Assembly (NCBI RefSeq): GCF_012843905.1
Contig: NZ_JABAGC010000006.1
Location: 1 to 64,000 of the forward strand
Reading direction: 5' to 3'
DNA from: Clostridium sp. SM-530-WT-3G
GTDB taxonomy: Bacteria > Bacillota > Clostridia > Clostridiales > Clostridiaceae
DNA length: 64,000 nt
Every line of letters begins with the position of its first letter. Within the stretch, counting starts at the first letter, position 1. Below are positions 27,890 to 37,710 of the stretch, in pieces. Position numbers and translations under genes: made by a program. Below the pieces are notes generated by a model. The model was not told the DNA's origin. It searched no databases and saw only the letters and a program-made list of their open reading frames with translations.

Positions 27890-29134
27890 ATGAGCGAATT
27901 AGAATTAATGGGGCAAAAGGCTAAAGGAGCATCTTATGATTTAGGAGTAGCTACAGTCGGAGAAAAGAATGACGCATTAATGTGTATGGCTGAAGAGCTA
28001 TTAGTATCTAAAGATAGCATTATAGAAGCAAATAAAATAGATTTAAAAAATGCCAAGGAAAAAGGAATATCGGATGCTATGCTTGATAGGCTATTATTAA
28101 ATGAAGATAGAATAAATGCTATGGCAGATGGATTAAAAGATATAGTTAAACTTCAAGATCCAGTAGGTGAAGTAATTGCTATGTGGGAACGACCAAATGG
28201 ATTACAAATAGGACAAAAGAGAGTACCAATTGGAGTTATTGGAATAATTTATGAAGCAAGACCTAATGTAACGTGTGATGCAGCAGGACTTTGCTTAAAG
28301 ACTGGAAATGCTGTTATTTTAAGAGGAGGCAGTGATGCAATTAACTCTAATAAAGCTATTGTAAGTGCATTAATTAAGGGAATTGAAAAAGCTGGATTAC
28401 CTAAATATAGTGTACAATTAGTAGAAGATACAAGTAGAGAAACTGCTACAGAAATGATGAAGATGAATGAATATATTGATGTTCTTATACCAAGAGGTGG
28501 TGCAGGATTAATTCAATCAGTAGTGAAAAATGCTACTGTACCAGTAATAGAAACGGGAACTGGTAACTGTCATATTTATATTGATGAAAACTGCGATTTT
28601 AATATGGCTAAAAATATAGTAGTAAATGCTAAAGCTTCAAGACCTTCTGTATGTAATGCAGCAGAAAAATTATTAGTAAATGAAAAGATAGCAGAAGAAT
28701 TTTTGCCAATTGTGGTTAAAGCTTTAAGAGAAAACGGGGTAGTGCTAAGAGGTGATGAAAAGTCACAAGCTATAATAAATGATATTGAAAAAGCAAATGC
28801 TGATGACTGGGGAAAAGAATATTTAGATTATATTATGGCTGTAAAAATAGTAAAAGATGTTGATGAAGCCATTTCTCATATAAATAAATATGGGACTGGG
28901 CATTCTGAAGCTATAGTAACTGAAAGTTATAAGAATTCTCAAAAGTTTCTTCAAAGAGTTGATGCAGCAGCGGTTTATATAAATGCATCAACAAGATTTA
29001 CTGATGGTGGAGAATTTGGATTTGGTGCTGAAATAGGAATAAGTACACAAAAGCTACATGCAAGAGGACCTATGGGACTTAAAGAATTAACAACAACAAA
29101 ATATATTATTTATGGTAATGGACAGGTAAGGTAA
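27890..29134 (+). CDS. proA: Gamma-glutamyl phosphate reductase
   Basis: The 414-residue aldehyde-dehydrogenase-fold enzyme reduces gamma-glutamyl phosphate to the semialdehyde. The catalytic cysteine lies in SRPSVCNAAEKLLV (near residue 250), and conserved parts include IGVIYEARPNVTCDAA, LRGGSDAINSN and ARGPMGLKELTT. Length is normal. It completes the proBA operon; proC is not in the window. GGGGG precedes ATG 27890. A terminator follows directly. Confidence 0.96.
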   Translation: MSELELMGQKAKGASYDLGVATVGEKNDALMCMAEELLVSKDSIIEANKIDLKNAKEKGISDAMLDRLLLNEDRINAMADGLKDIVKLQDPVGEVIAMWERPNGLQIGQKRVPIGVIGIIYEARPNVTCDAAGLCLKTGNAVILRGGSDAINSNKAIVSALIKGIEKAGLPKYSVQLVEDTSRETATEMMKMNEYIDVLIPRGGAGLIQSVVKNATVPVIETGTGNCHIYIDENCDFNMAKNIVVNAKASRPSVCNAAEKLLVNEKIAEEFLPIVVKALRENGVVLRGDEKSQAIINDIEKANADDWGKEYLDYIMAVKIVKDVDEAISHINKYGTGHSEAIVTESYKNSQKFLQRVDAAAVYINASTRFTDGGEFGFGAEIGISTQKLHARGPMGLKELTTTKYIIYGNGQVR

Positions 29135-29135
29135 A

Positions 29136-29174
29136 AAAATATATGGTACTTTTTTGTACCATATATTTTATTTT
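29136..29174 (+). terminator. Terminator of proBA
   Basis: AATATATGGTAC and GTACCATATATT pair around TTTTTT, with a T-rich 3' side. Confidence 0.85.
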
Positions 29175-29348
29175 TAGTAAAGTATTAAGCTATTTAATAG
29201 AAATATTTTTGATTATTCAGTACGTATAATGAATAATTATATTATATGCCTTTATTTGGAACTATGAAAATGTTTTAATAATATATTCAGATATAGTATA
29301 ATTCTATATGAGTATATTATTAATTGTGTAAACATAGAGGAGATTAAT

Positions 29349-29708
29349 ATGAAAATAGCGTTAATTGCACATGATGAGAAAAAAACAGAAATGATTGAGT
29401 TTGCTAAAAAGCATAAAGATACTTTAGCCAAATATGAACTAATAGCTACTGGTGAAACTGGAAGACTAGTTGCAGAAGCTACTGGTTTAGAGGTTAAGTG
29501 CTATTTAGGAGGACCTTATGGTGGTGACCAGCAAATAGGAAGCCGTATAGCAGAAAATAAAGTTGGATTAGTTATATTTTTTAGAGATCCACTTACAGCA
29601 CAACCTCATGAACCAGATGTATCTGCATTGTTAAGAGTATGTGATGTACATAAAACAGCAGTAGCAACTAATGTAAATACTGCAGAACATATAATTAAAC
29701 AATTTTAA
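29349..29708 (+). CDS. mgsA: Methylglyoxal synthase
   Basis: The 119-residue enzyme converts dihydroxyacetone phosphate to methylglyoxal and phosphate, relieving sugar-phosphate overload. Family motifs present are [29 protein letters not shown] and [15 protein letters not shown], which carry the phosphate-binding and catalytic residues. Length matches the short bacterial form. GAGGAG precedes ATG 29349. It is a single-gene unit. A loose inverted repeat (ATTATTCA at 29212, TGAATAAT at 29230) lies upstream. Confidence 0.96.
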   Translation: MKIALIAHDEKKTEMIEFAKKHKDTLAKYELIATGETGRLVAEATGLEVKCYLGGPYGGDQQIGSRIAENKVGLVIFFRDPLTAQPHEPDVSALLRVCDVHKTAVATNVNTAEHIIKQF

Positions 29709-29736
29709 TAAACTATATATTTAAGTGGTACATAAT

Positions 29737-29772
29737 AAAAAATGCCTTAGTAAAAACTAAGGTATTTTTTTA
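29737..29772 (+). terminator. Terminator of mgsA
   Basis: ATGCCTTAGT and ACTAAGGTAT pair around AAAA, followed by seven T. Between here and 30034 I see only AT-rich sequence. Confidence 0.85.
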
Positions 29773-30034
29773 TTAAATTATATATCCCTGTATTTTTATA
29801 GATTATAGTATTATTTTATAAAAAAACAAAATATAACTTAGTTATCTATATTAATATTAAGAAAAGTAAAATATAAAAAGGTTTAAATTTCAGGGTGAAT
29901 AAATATACCTTTTAATGAATAAATATACTTTATATAATATTCTAAATACGTTAAAATATATAAGTAAAAAGTGAATTCTATAAAAAGTAAAAGAATTATT
30001 TACTATATTATCATATAAACTATCCTTATTAATC

Positions 30035-30063
30035 TTGACATGGGGTGTTAATTTTACTAGAAT
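30035..30063 (+). promoter_or_regulatory. Promoter of the carAB leader
   Basis: TTGACA (30035-30040) and TAGAAT (30058-30063) have a 17-base spacer. Transcription would start near 30070, giving a leader of about 250 bases. Confidence 0.75.
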
Positions 30064-30107
30064 TAGTAAAAGAGAAAAATTAATATAAAGTTAAGATGCA
30101 CTTTAAC

Positions 30108-30125
30108 TTGGTCCTGTGAGGCCAA
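30108..30125 (+). promoter_or_regulatory. PyrR-binding hairpin of the carAB attenuator
   Basis: TTGG and CCAA close a loop with TCCTGTGAGG, which matches the conserved PyrR-binding loop (UCCNGNGAGG). In pyr leaders, PyrR with UMP binds this anti-antiterminator and allows the downstream terminator to form, shutting off transcription when pyrimidines are plentiful. Confidence 0.82.
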
Positions 30126-30210
30126 AAAGGGATTATAACTATGATATTTATAAATTCAAAGGTGAATTTCATAGCTTATTTTTTGAAGTCAAATTTATAT
30201 AATATACAGC

Positions 30211-30265
30211 ACAGGATAGTGAAGAGCGCAGTTTACTGTAGTTTCTTTGTTATCCTGTTTTTTAT
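30211..30265 (+). terminator. Leader terminator (attenuator) before carA
   Basis: ACAGGATA (30211-30218) pairs with TATCCTGT (30251-30258), with an inner GAAGA/TTCTT stem, followed by a T-run. It lies 58 bases before carA and 86 bases after the PyrR site. Confidence 0.82.
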
Positions 30266-30322
30266 ATATACTGATTTCATAAGGTGTAGTTTTAGCAATA
30301 AATAATTGTAGGAGGCTTGCAC

Positions 30323-31372
30323 ATGAAAGCAAAACTTATATTAGAAAATGGTATGGTTTTTGAAGGTAAAGCTTTTGGTTACCTAAAAGAAAGTGTTGGA
30401 GAAGTAGTATTTACAACTGGTATGACAGGATATCAAGAAGTGCTCACAGATCCATCGTATTATGGTCAAATAGTAACTATGACTTATCCTTTAATAGGGA
30501 ACTATGGAATTAATCTTGAAGATATGGAATCAGATGGAGTAAAGGTAAGAGGATTTGTTGTAAGAGAAAAATGTAGCTTACCAAGTAACTTCAGATGTGA
30601 ATTAGAATTAGAAGATTTCTTAAAACAAGGAAAAGTAATGGGGATTGAAGGAATAGATACTAGAGCATTAACTAAAGTTTTAAGAAATAACGGAACTATG
30701 AGGGGGATAATAACTTTAGAAGATTTAGAGGAAGATGAAGTAAAAGAAAAGTTAAATTTATTTTCTAATACAGAAGCAGTTAAAAATGTAACTACAAAGG
30801 AATCCTATACTATTGATGGAGCAGGAAAACATGTTGCAATAATGGATTTTGGAATAAAGACAAATATAATAAGAAACTTTCAAAAGAGAGGATGCAGATT
30901 AACTGTATTTCCAGCAACGGCAACAGCTGAAGAAGTTCTTAGTGTTAATCCAGATTTAGTATTCTTATCGAATGGACCTGGAGATCCAGAAGATTTAGAT
31001 TTTGTTATAGAAAATATTAAAAAGATGGTTGGTAAAACTCCAATAACAGGAATCTGTTTAGGTCATCAATTATTAGCTTTAGCTTTAGGTGGAAAAACTA
31101 CAAAGCTTAAATTTGGACATAGAGGATGCAATCATCCTGTTAAAGATTTAGAAGCTAATATAGTTCATATTACTTCTCAAAATCATGGATATGTTGTAGA
31201 AACATTACCAGATAATATGGAAGTAACACATGTAAATATAAATGATGGAACAGTTGAAGGTATGAAGCATAAAGATTTACCTATATATTCAGTTCAATTC
31301 CATCCTGAGGCAAGTGCAGGTCCTAAGGATAGTGAATATATATTTGATAAATTTTTAGAGTATGCACTTTAG
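30323..31372 (+). CDS. carA: Carbamoyl-phosphate synthase small (glutaminase) subunit
   Basis: The 349-residue protein has an N-terminal CarA domain (GMVFEGKAFG, FTTGMTGYQEVLTDPSY). A class I glutamine amidotransferase domain follows, with nucleophile GICLGHQ (near residue 240) and the HPE catalytic pair in FHPEASAGP. It releases ammonia from glutamine for CarB. ATG 30323 is chosen because GGAGG (30311-30315) is seven bases upstream; an in-frame TTG at 30317 is too close. carB follows after 12 bases. The PyrR attenuator upstream indicates pyrimidine control. Confidence 0.96.
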   Translation: MKAKLILENGMVFEGKAFGYLKESVGEVVFTTGMTGYQEVLTDPSYYGQIVTMTYPLIGNYGINLEDMESDGVKVRGFVVREKCSLPSNFRCELELEDFLKQGKVMGIEGIDTRALTKVLRNNGTMRGIITLEDLEEDEVKEKLNLFSNTEAVKNVTTKESYTIDGAGKHVAIMDFGIKTNIIRNFQKRGCRLTVFPATATAEEVLSVNPDLVFLSNGPGDPEDLDFVIENIKKMVGKTPITGICLGHQLLALALGGKTTKLKFGHRGCNHPVKDLEANIVHITSQNHGYVVETLPDNMEVTHVNINDGTVEGMKHKDLPIYSVQFHPEASAGPKDSEYIFDKFLEYAL

Positions 31373-31384
31373 GAGGTTACGGAA

Positions 31385-34300
31385 ATGCCATTAAATAAGA
31401 ATATCAAAAAAGTTTTAGTTATAGGATCAGGTCCAATAGTAATAGGTCAGGCTGCAGAGTTTGATTATTCTGGAACACAAGCTTGTGAAGCTTTAAAATC
31501 TGAAGGAATTGAAGTTATATTAGTTAACTCAAATCCAGCTACAATCATGACAGATAAAGAAGTTGCAGATAAGGTTTATTTAGAACCATTAACATTAGAA
31601 TTTGTTGAAAAAGTAATAGCTGAAGAAAGACCAGATAGTTTACTTGCTGGAATGGGTGGACAAACAGGACTTAACCTTGCAGTAGAATTATATGATGCTG
31701 GAATATTAGATAAATATAATGTTAAAGTAATAGGTACATCTATTAAATCTATCAAAGAAGGTGAAGATAGAGAGCTTTTCAGAGATATGATGAATAGAAT
31801 TGGGGAACCTGTTATAAAGAGTGAAATAGTAACTGATTTAAAATCAGGTATAGAATTTGCTAATAAAATAGGATATCCAGTTATAGTAAGACCTGCATAT
31901 ACTCTTGGAGGATCAGGCGGAGGAATCGCTGAAAATGAAGAAGAATTAAGAACTATCTTAGAATCAGGACTTCAATTAAGTACAATAGGTCAAGTTTTAC
32001 TTGAAAAATCAGTTAAGGGCTGGAAAGAAATAGAATACGAAGTGATGAGAGATTCTTATGGAAACTGTATTACAGTATGTAATATGGAAAACATTGATCC
32101 AGTAGGTATACATACAGGAGATAGTATAGTAGTTGCACCATCACAGACTTTATCAGATAAAGAATATCAAATGCTTAGAACAGCATCAATTAATATAATC
32201 AATGCTGTAGGAATTGAAGGCGGATGTAACGTACAATTTTCATTAAATCCAAATACTTTTGAATATGCAGTTATTGAAATTAACCCTAGAGTTTCAAGAA
32301 GTTCAGCATTAGCATCAAAGGCTACAGGATATCCAATAGCCAAATTAGCTACTAAGATTGCACTTGGATATGGTTTAGATGAAATTAAGAATGCAGTAAC
32401 TCAAAAGACTTATGCATGCTTTGAACCAACATTAGACTACGTAGTTGCTAAAATACCAAAATGGCCTTTCGATAAATTCTTTGGCGCAGATAGAGAATTA
32501 GGAACAAAGATGATGGCAACTGGAGAAGTTATGGCTATCGGAGCTAACTTTGAACAAGCATTCTTAAAAGGAATAAGAAGTTTAGAGATCGGAAAATATT
32601 CTTTAGATCATAATAAATTCAAAGAATACAGCATGGCTGAATTAAAAGAATTAGTTATGAAACCAGATGATGAAAGAATGTTTGCTTTAGCTGAAATGCT
32701 AAGACGTGATTACAGAATAGATAAAATAAATAAAATTACAGGAATAGATAAATTCTTCTTAGAAAAAATTAAATGGATAGTTGAAGAAGAACAAAGACTA
32801 AAATTAAGTAAGATAGAAGATTTAGATAAAGAATGGTTATACAACTTAAAGAAAAAAGGATTTTCTGATAAGGCTATAGCAGATATGCTTAAAGTAAGCC
32901 CTGATGATGTTTATAGATTAAGAGACATTTGGAATATAAAACCTTCATATAAGATGGTTGATACATGTGGTGGAGAATTTGAAGCATTATCACCATACTA
33001 TTATTCAACTTATGAACAATATGATGAAGTTGAAGTATCAAATAATAAGAAGGTTGTAGTTATAGGTTCAGGTCCAATAAGAATCGGTCAAGGAATCGAA
33101 TTTGACTATGCTTCAGTTCACTGTGTAAAAGCGTTAAAGAAATTAGGAATTGAAACTATAATAGTTAATAACAATCCAGAAACAGTTAGTACAGACTTTG
33201 ATGTATCAGATAAATTATACTTTGAACCATTAACTGAAGAAGATGTTTTAAGCATAATCGAAAAAGAAAATCCAGATGGAGTTATCCTTCAATTTGGTGG
33301 CCAAACAGCAATCAAACTTGCTAACTTCTTAAGTGAAAAGAAGATTCCAACACTAGGAACAACAGCAGAACAAATCGATATGGCTGAAGATAGAGAAAAG
33401 TTTGATGAACTTCTAGAAAAGTTAGGAATAGCTAGACCAAAAGGTAAAGGAATCTGGTCTCTAGAAGAAGGAATTGAAGAAGCAAATAGATTAGGATATC
33501 CAGTATTAGTTAGACCTTCGTATGTAATTGGTGGTCAGGGTATGGAAATTACTCATGATGAAGAAGAATTAGCATTCTACTTAGAAAATGCTTTCGCTAA
33601 GGATAAGAAGAACCCAATACTTATTGATAAATACTTAATGGGAAGAGAAATTGAAGTAGATGCAATTTCAGATGGAGAAGATGTATTAATACCTGGTATC
33701 ATGGAACACTTAGAAAGAGCTGGAGTTCATTCTGGGGATAGTGTTACTATGTATCCAAGTCAAAATATAAGTAAAAATATAAAAGAAAAGATATTAGAAT
33801 TTACTAAGAAGCTTGCTTTAGAAATTGGAATTAAAGGTATGATAAATATTCAATTCATAGAATTTGAAGGAAACTTATATGTAATTGAAGTTAACCCAAG
33901 AGCATCAAGAACTGTTCCATATATAAGCAAAGTAAGTGGAGTTCCTATAGTTGATTTAGCTACTCAGGTAATGCTTGGATCAAAATTAAAAGATTTAGGG
34001 TATGGAATAGATGTTTATCCAGAACCAGAATTAGTTTCAGTAAAGGTTCCAGTATTCTCAACTCAAAAGCTTCCTAATGTAGAAGTATGTTTAGGACCAG
34101 AAATGAGATCTACAGGAGAAGTTTTAGGGGTAGGAAGAAATATTAAAGAAGCTTTATACAAAGGATTTGTAGCAGCTAATATGTATCCTTCAAATGAAAA
34201 GGGAAAAATACTTGCTACAATAAATAAACATGACAAACCAGAATTCTTAGAAATAGCAAAACAATTATCTAAGGTTGGATATAAATTCATGGCAACAGCA

Positions 34301-34594
34301 GGAACTTGTAAATTATTAAAAGATGCTGGAATTGATGTAGAAGAAGTAAGAAAGATAAATGAAGAAGAACCAAATATATTAGATATTATTAAAAATAGAG
34401 AAGTTGATTTAGTAGTAAATACACCAACTAAAGGTAATGATTCAAATAGAGATGGTTTCCTAATAAGAAGAGCTGCAGTAGAAAGAAACTTAGGTGTAAT
34501 AACAGCATTAGATACTTTAAGAGCAATAGCTGAAGTAGAATTAGAAAAATTAGATCAAAATAAAGATTTAGAAGTATTTAATATAGCTAAATAG
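31385..34594 (+). CDS. carB: Carbamoyl-phosphate synthase large subunit
   Basis: The 1069-residue protein holds two homologous ATP-grasp halves. Each begins with a VIGSGPI-type motif (residues about 10 and about 560), and a C-terminal MGS-like allosteric domain follows (about 940-1069). The repeated [11 protein letters not shown] and [12 protein letters not shown] segments show the duplication. It makes carbamoyl phosphate for pyrimidine and arginine synthesis. It forms an operon with carA, and GGAGG precedes ATG 31385. Pyrimidine genes pyrBCDEF are not next to it. Confidence 0.96.
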   Translation: MPLNKNIKKVLVIGSGPIVIGQAAEFDYSGTQACEALKSEGIEVILVNSNPATIMTDKEVADKVYLEPLTLEFVEKVIAEERPDSLLAGMGGQTGLNLAVELYDAGILDKYNVKVIGTSIKSIKEGEDRELFRDMMNRIGEPVIKSEIVTDLKSGIEFANKIGYPVIVRPAYTLGGSGGGIAENEEELRTILESGLQLSTIGQVLLEKSVKGWKEIEYEVMRDSYGNCITVCNMENIDPVGIHTGDSIVVAPSQTLSDKEYQMLRTASINIINAVGIEGGCNVQFSLNPNTFEYAVIEINPRVSRSSALASKATGYPIAKLATKIALGYGLDEIKNAVTQKTYACFEPTLDYVVAKIPKWPFDKFFGADRELGTKMMATGEVMAIGANFEQAFLKGIRSLEIGKYSLDHNKFKEYSMAELKELVMKPDDERMFALAEMLRRDYRIDKINKITGIDKFFLEKIKWIVEEEQRLKLSKIEDLDKEWLYNLKKKGFSDKAIADMLKVSPDDVYRLRDIWNIKPSYKMVDTCGGEFEALSPYYYSTYEQYDEVEVSNNKKVVVIGSGPIRIGQGIEFDYASVHCVKALKKLGIETIIVNNNPETVSTDFDVSDKLYFEPLTEEDVLSIIEKENPDGVILQFGGQTAIKLANFLSEKKIPTLGTTAEQIDMAEDREKFDELLEKLGIARPKGKGIWSLEEGIEEANRLGYPVLVRPSYVIGGQGMEITHDEEELAFYLENAFAKDKKNPILIDKYLMGREIEVDAISDGEDVLIPGIMEHLERAGVHSGDSVTMYPSQNISKNIKEKILEFTKKLALEIGIKGMINIQFIEFEGNLYVIEVNPRASRTVPYISKVSGVPIVDLATQVMLGSKLKDLGYGIDVYPEPELVSVKVPVFSTQKLPNVEVCLGPEMRSTGEVLGVGRNIKEALYKGFVAANMYPSNEKGKILATINKHDKPEFLEIAKQLSKVGYKFMATAGTCKLLKDAGIDVEEVRKINEEEPNILDIIKNREVDLVVNTPTKGNDSNRDGFLIRRAAVERNLGVITALDTLRAIAEVELEKLDQNKDLEVFNIAK

Positions 34595-34612
34595 TATAGT
34601 TAGAAACCCTGT

Positions 34613-34637
34613 TAAAGATATTTTAATGGGGTTTTTT
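34613..34637 (+). terminator. Terminator of carAB
   Basis: AAACCC and GGGTTT close an inner TTAAA/TTTAA stem and are followed by T. Confidence 0.8.
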
Positions 34638-34667
34638 CTATATTTTAACTAATTATGAAATGAATCA

Positions 34668-34696
34668 TTGACAAGTGAACATATGTTCTGTATAAT
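34668..34696 (+). promoter_or_regulatory. Consensus promoter of the small SOS-type gene
   Basis: TTGACA (34668-34673) and TATAAT (34691-34696) have an exact 17-base spacer. A LexA-type box lies inside the spacer, and a second covers the expected transcript start. Confidence 0.85.
34677..34688. promoter_or_regulatory. LexA (SOS) box 1
   Basis: GAACATATGTTC is a perfect 12-bp palindrome matching the Gram-positive LexA/DinR box (GAAC-N4-GTTC). It lies between the -35 and -10 elements, where a bound repressor would block polymerase. Confidence 0.78.
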
Positions 34697-34704
34697 AAAT
34701 TTAA

Positions 34705-34716
34705 GAACAAATGTTT
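34705..34716. promoter_or_regulatory. LexA (SOS) box 2
   Basis: GAACAAATGTTT matches the same box except at the last base. Its centre is 28 bp from box 1, and it covers the predicted start of transcription. Confidence 0.65.
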
Positions 34717-34734
34717 GCTAAGGAGATGTGTATT

Positions 34735-34971
34735 GTGAATCAGTCAGGAAATTTTTTTGTGAAAGTAAACTGTAAAAATGTAGATAGTATTCGAAGTTTA
34801 ATTATAGATAAGCAAGAAAGTTACAAAAAGAAAGAGGATAAATACATAATGTGTGCAGGAAAGTACGACAAGAATGGCTGGACATTAGTTTTTAGAGCAA
34901 AAACATTTAAAGAGGCAGAAGAACTTGCCAATTTAAATCCTTTTGTAAATAAACAATCGAGAATAAATTAA
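34735..34971 (+). CDS. Small protein of unknown function, predicted SOS-induced
   Basis: The 78-residue product has no signal peptide, membrane segment or family I recognise. It is charged, with a lysine-rich middle (QESYKKKEDKY), one CAGKYDKNGW stretch and a C-terminal helix (TFKEAEELANLN). GTG 34735 is chosen because AAGGAG lies nine bases before it; an in-frame ATG at 34711 would overlap the LexA box and transcript start. The promoter carries two LexA-type boxes, so the gene should be induced by DNA damage. Small SOS proteins often inhibit cell division (YneA type), but this one lacks the membrane anchor and LysM domain of YneA. Its role is unknown. Confidence 0.75.
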   Translation: MNQSGNFFVKVNCKNVDSIRSLIIDKQESYKKKEDKYIMCAGKYDKNGWTLVFRAKTFKEAEELANLNPFVNKQSRIN

Positions 34972-34985
34972 TTTTATATACATAA

Positions 34986-35024
34986 TACAAACAAGCTATT
35001 TCGGATAGAAAATAGTTTGTTTTA
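34986..35024. terminator. Terminator after the small SOS-type gene
   Basis: AAACAAGCTATTT and AAATAGTTTGTTT form an imperfect stem with a T-rich 3' side. It also touches the 3' end of the HD-GYP remnant on the other strand. Confidence 0.7.
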
Positions 35025-35646
35025 AATTTGACATTGAACACTTGAAATTACAATTGAAAGATTATTAATTAAATTTATTTTAGATCCTATATTAGATGAA
35101 ATCTCACTTTTTACTATTTTAACTAAAGGTCTTAAAGGAAAATTTGGATAAGTTTTTTCTACTATACCGATATCTCCGTTGCTAAGGTTTACGATAGTGC
35201 CTTGAGGATATGGAATTATTATTTTACAGAAAACACTAACCATATCAAAATCAAATAATGTGCCGGCATTAGACATTAAATACTCTAATGCATCGCTAGG
35301 GAACATTGCTTTTTTATATGGACGGTTAGAAGTCAATGAATCGTAAACATCAACAATAGTCACTATTCTAGCCAAATAGCTTATATCATTTCCCTCAAAT
35401 GTATTTGGATAACCTTTCCCATCAAAACGTTCGTGATGTTGTAAAACATTTAATAATATCTTCAATTTCAGCAGAGCTATATTCATCTATAACATATACT
35501 GAAAATATCTTTAATTCTTTAATTCTTTTAATTCTTATACCAGTAAGTTTAACACCAGCTCTTAGAAGAATTCGACCATCTGAATCATATATATCTTTTC
35601 CTAGAAGTGAATTTTCTCTAATACATTCTAAAGGAACTAATCTCAT
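35022..35646 (-). pseudogene. Broken HD-GYP phosphodiesterase gene (internal deletion and frame change)
   Basis: Two overlapping frames hold the two ends of one gene. The N-terminal part (35646 down to about 35455) reads MRLVPLECIRENSLLGKDIY and continues to AEIEDIIK, typical of clostridial HD-GYP proteins. The C-terminal part reads HHERFDGKGYP, then ARIVTIVDVYDSLTSNRPYKK, the second half of the HD-GYP domain. The central stretch with the HD metal residues and GK motif (about 100-150 residues) is missing, and the two halves are in different frames. HD-GYP enzymes degrade cyclic di-GMP. This copy cannot be active. Confidence 0.82.
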
Positions 35647-35723
35647 ATTACTATATCTCTCCTGGACTTATATTACTATTTGTGTTAATTATAATATAAA
35701 AGTAAATAGTATAGTATAAATCC

Positions 35724-35768
35724 TAAAAAAATATAGATTATTTATACAAAATAATCTATATTTTTTCA
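35724..35768 (-). terminator. Terminator of the glutamine synthetase gene
   Basis: On the minus strand a long AT-rich stem (AAAATATAGATTATTT with AATAATCTATATTTT) ends in a T-run, directly after the stop of the gene. Confidence 0.82.
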
Positions 35769-35775
35769 AAATAAG

Positions 35776-37710
35776 TTAGATATCTAGAAGATTTTTCTCG
35801 TATATTGAATATAAAGATCTTAATTCGCTCATTTTATCTTCTAATTCTAAGTATAATCTTGAAGCATCTGCATAGTCTTCATTTTCAAAAGCTTGAGAAA
35901 TTTTTGTGAATAAGCTTTTACTATTATAAGTATCTTTCATTAAATACATTCTTAAATTATTAATTTTTGTCCAATTAGAAATATCTAAATCTAAAGCTTT
36001 GTCTACTGAATGAATAGGTTTGAATGATCTTATTTCATTCATATAATTTTTAATAACTCTATGAGTTATTTCTGTTGTCCATCTTTCGATAAATGCCAAT
36101 TTAAAGCTGTTTATTATTGAATCTGTAAATACATCATTTTTCTTTAGGCATTTTAGCTTTGAAGGATTGCTTTCTAATTGTGATAAGTTTTCGTATACAG
36201 TTGCAGGTGCTTTTCCAAAATACTTATTTCTTTCAGCTTCAGTGAAATCTTCAAATATATTATCTTCAGCTCTATAAGCTCTTGATTTTTCAAGATAATC
36301 AGCAGATTCTCCAGCCTTCTTTGATAATTCTGCTAAAAGTTCATCTTCAGTCTTATTATTTTCTGCTGCGTATACAATACCATCAAGCATACCCATGTAA
36401 GATGCAGCCATAACAAGATAAGTATTTGAGTGTGGATTTGGTGATCTAAGTTCAAATCTTGTAGCCATTGGAGAATTAAAATCTCTTATTAATCCAGCCA
36501 GAACAGTTCTATTTCTTGATGGGTTTTCAGGAGATAATCCAAGTGATGTTACTGTACATATTGGAGCTTCAAATCCAGGTTTTAATCTTTTTAATGAGTT
36601 ATTAGTTGATGATACAAATGGATTAATTACTTCATAATTTTTTAATAATCCCATAATAGCACCATAACCTATTACGCTTAAAAAATGATCTTTTGGACCA
36701 TTAAATATATTTATTCTTTTTCCATCTTTTAATTTTAAGCTTACTCCAAGGTGAGTATGCATTCCAGAACCAGCAACATTTTCAATTGGTTTTGCCATAA
36801 ATGTTACGTCAAGGCCATTTCTTCTGAATGTTTCTTGAACAAGAATTCTTACAAATAGTTCATTATCTGCAGCTTGTACTGCATCAGAGAATTTCCAGTC
36901 AACTTCTAATTGTTCCATAACATGATCAAATTCACCTGATGTATTTAATTTAGCTTTTACTCCACCAACTTCTTTATGTCCCATTTCTGGCTCAAATCCG
37001 TATTTTTCCATTAAGATAAGAGTTTCTTCTAAAGCAGTTCTTACAGAACCTTTTGTTCTTGTCCAATAATGTTCGTGTAAAACTTGAGATGTTGATAATT
37101 CATCTACATGAGCAATATTATTAGGAGTTTTAACCCAAAATTCTAATTCGGTAGCAGAAGTAATAACTATATCTTGGATATCATTAGCTGTTATATTAAA
37201 AGACTTTAATGTTTCAGGATGGTTAGTGAAAATGTTCATAAGAGTTTCTTTAAATGTAGAAATAGAAGAAGTAAGAATATGTCTAGAATCAACTGCAACA
37301 TTGTTATGATATAAGAAGCAAGGGATTCTAAGTGTACCAACAGGTTTGTTTGTTTCTGGATCTATAAAATCATAATTGTAATCTACAAACCATTTACAAT
37401 CTAAATCTGTAACCATATCAACTTTTGCATTGTCTAAAGTTGCAATTCCTGGCAATACTACAGATGAACCATCTGTTTGAACAGCAACACCATTTAAGAA
37501 TGCCTCTATGTCATCTAAGAATAGTTTAATAGGTATTTTTTCATCAGTATCATTACCTGATAGATCTATTCCAACAAATGAAGCAAACTTTATTTCAGGA
37601 TGATTATTTAAAATTTCTTTTATGGATTCAACAGTGTGATTTTCTTTAGAAATAGTATAAATTAAATTGTTCATATTTAGTTTATTACAGTAATTACTGT
37701 AATAAAACAT
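35776..37710 (-). CDS. Long glutamine synthetase-type enzyme with C-terminal extension
   Basis: The 644-residue protein has a glutamine synthetase catalytic core. Signatures are SGMHTHLGVSL, NSLKRLKPGFEAPI, SRNRTVLAGLIRDF and ELRSPNPHSNTYL. About 180 extra residues follow at the C-terminus, rich in charged helices. This longer form is common in clostridia and differs from the 440-residue GlnA. It makes glutamine from glutamate and ammonia; whether this is the main enzyme here is not shown. The start at 37710 has an AAAGGA site close upstream. A 26-bp perfect palindrome covers codons 2-10, so expression may be controlled there. An alternative start is ATG 37674, which lacks a ribosome site. 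Confidence 0.88.
   Translation of the reverse strand: MFYYSNYCNKLNMNNLIYTISKENHTVESIKEILNNHPEIKFASFVGIDLSGNDTDEKIPIKLFLDDIEAFLNGVAVQTDGSSVVLPGIATLDNAKVDMVTDLDCKWFVDYNYDFIDPETNKPVGTLRIPCFLYHNNVAVDSRHILTSSISTFKETLMNIFTNHPETLKSFNITANDIQDIVITSATELEFWVKTPNNIAHVDELSTSQVLHEHYWTRTKGSVRTALEETLILMEKYGFEPEMGHKEVGGVKAKLNTSGEFDHVMEQLEVDWKFSDAVQAADNELFVRILVQETFRRNGLDVTFMAKPIENVAGSGMHTHLGVSLKLKDGKRINIFNGPKDHFLSVIGYGAIMGLLKNYEVINPFVSSTNNSLKRLKPGFEAPICTVTSLGLSPENPSRNRTVLAGLIRDFNSPMATRFELRSPNPHSNTYLVMAASYMGMLDGIVYAAENNKTEDELLAELSKKAGESADYLEKSRAYRAEDNIFEDFTEAERNKYFGKAPATVYENLSQLESNPSKLKCLKKNDVFTDSIINSFKLAFIERWTTEITHRVIKNYMNEIRSFKPIHSVDKALDLDISNWTKINNLRMYLMKDTYNSKSLFTKISQAFENEDYADASRLYLELEDKMSELRSLYSIYEKNLLDI
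37681..37706. promoter_or_regulatory. 26-bp perfect palindrome at the glutamine synthetase start
   Basis: Thirteen bases on each side of the centre (37693/37694) are fully complementary; the core is ACAGTAATTACTGT. It begins five bases inside the predicted start codon at 37710 and can form a hairpin in the mRNA or bind a dimeric regulator. The 315 bases between this start and murI hold no other clear site. Confidence 0.6.

Noticed and set aside
35422-35646. Separate small gene for the HD-GYP N-terminal fragment
   Set aside because: Its sequence is the start of a typical HD-GYP protein and overlaps the frame holding the other end, so a broken single gene is the simpler reading.
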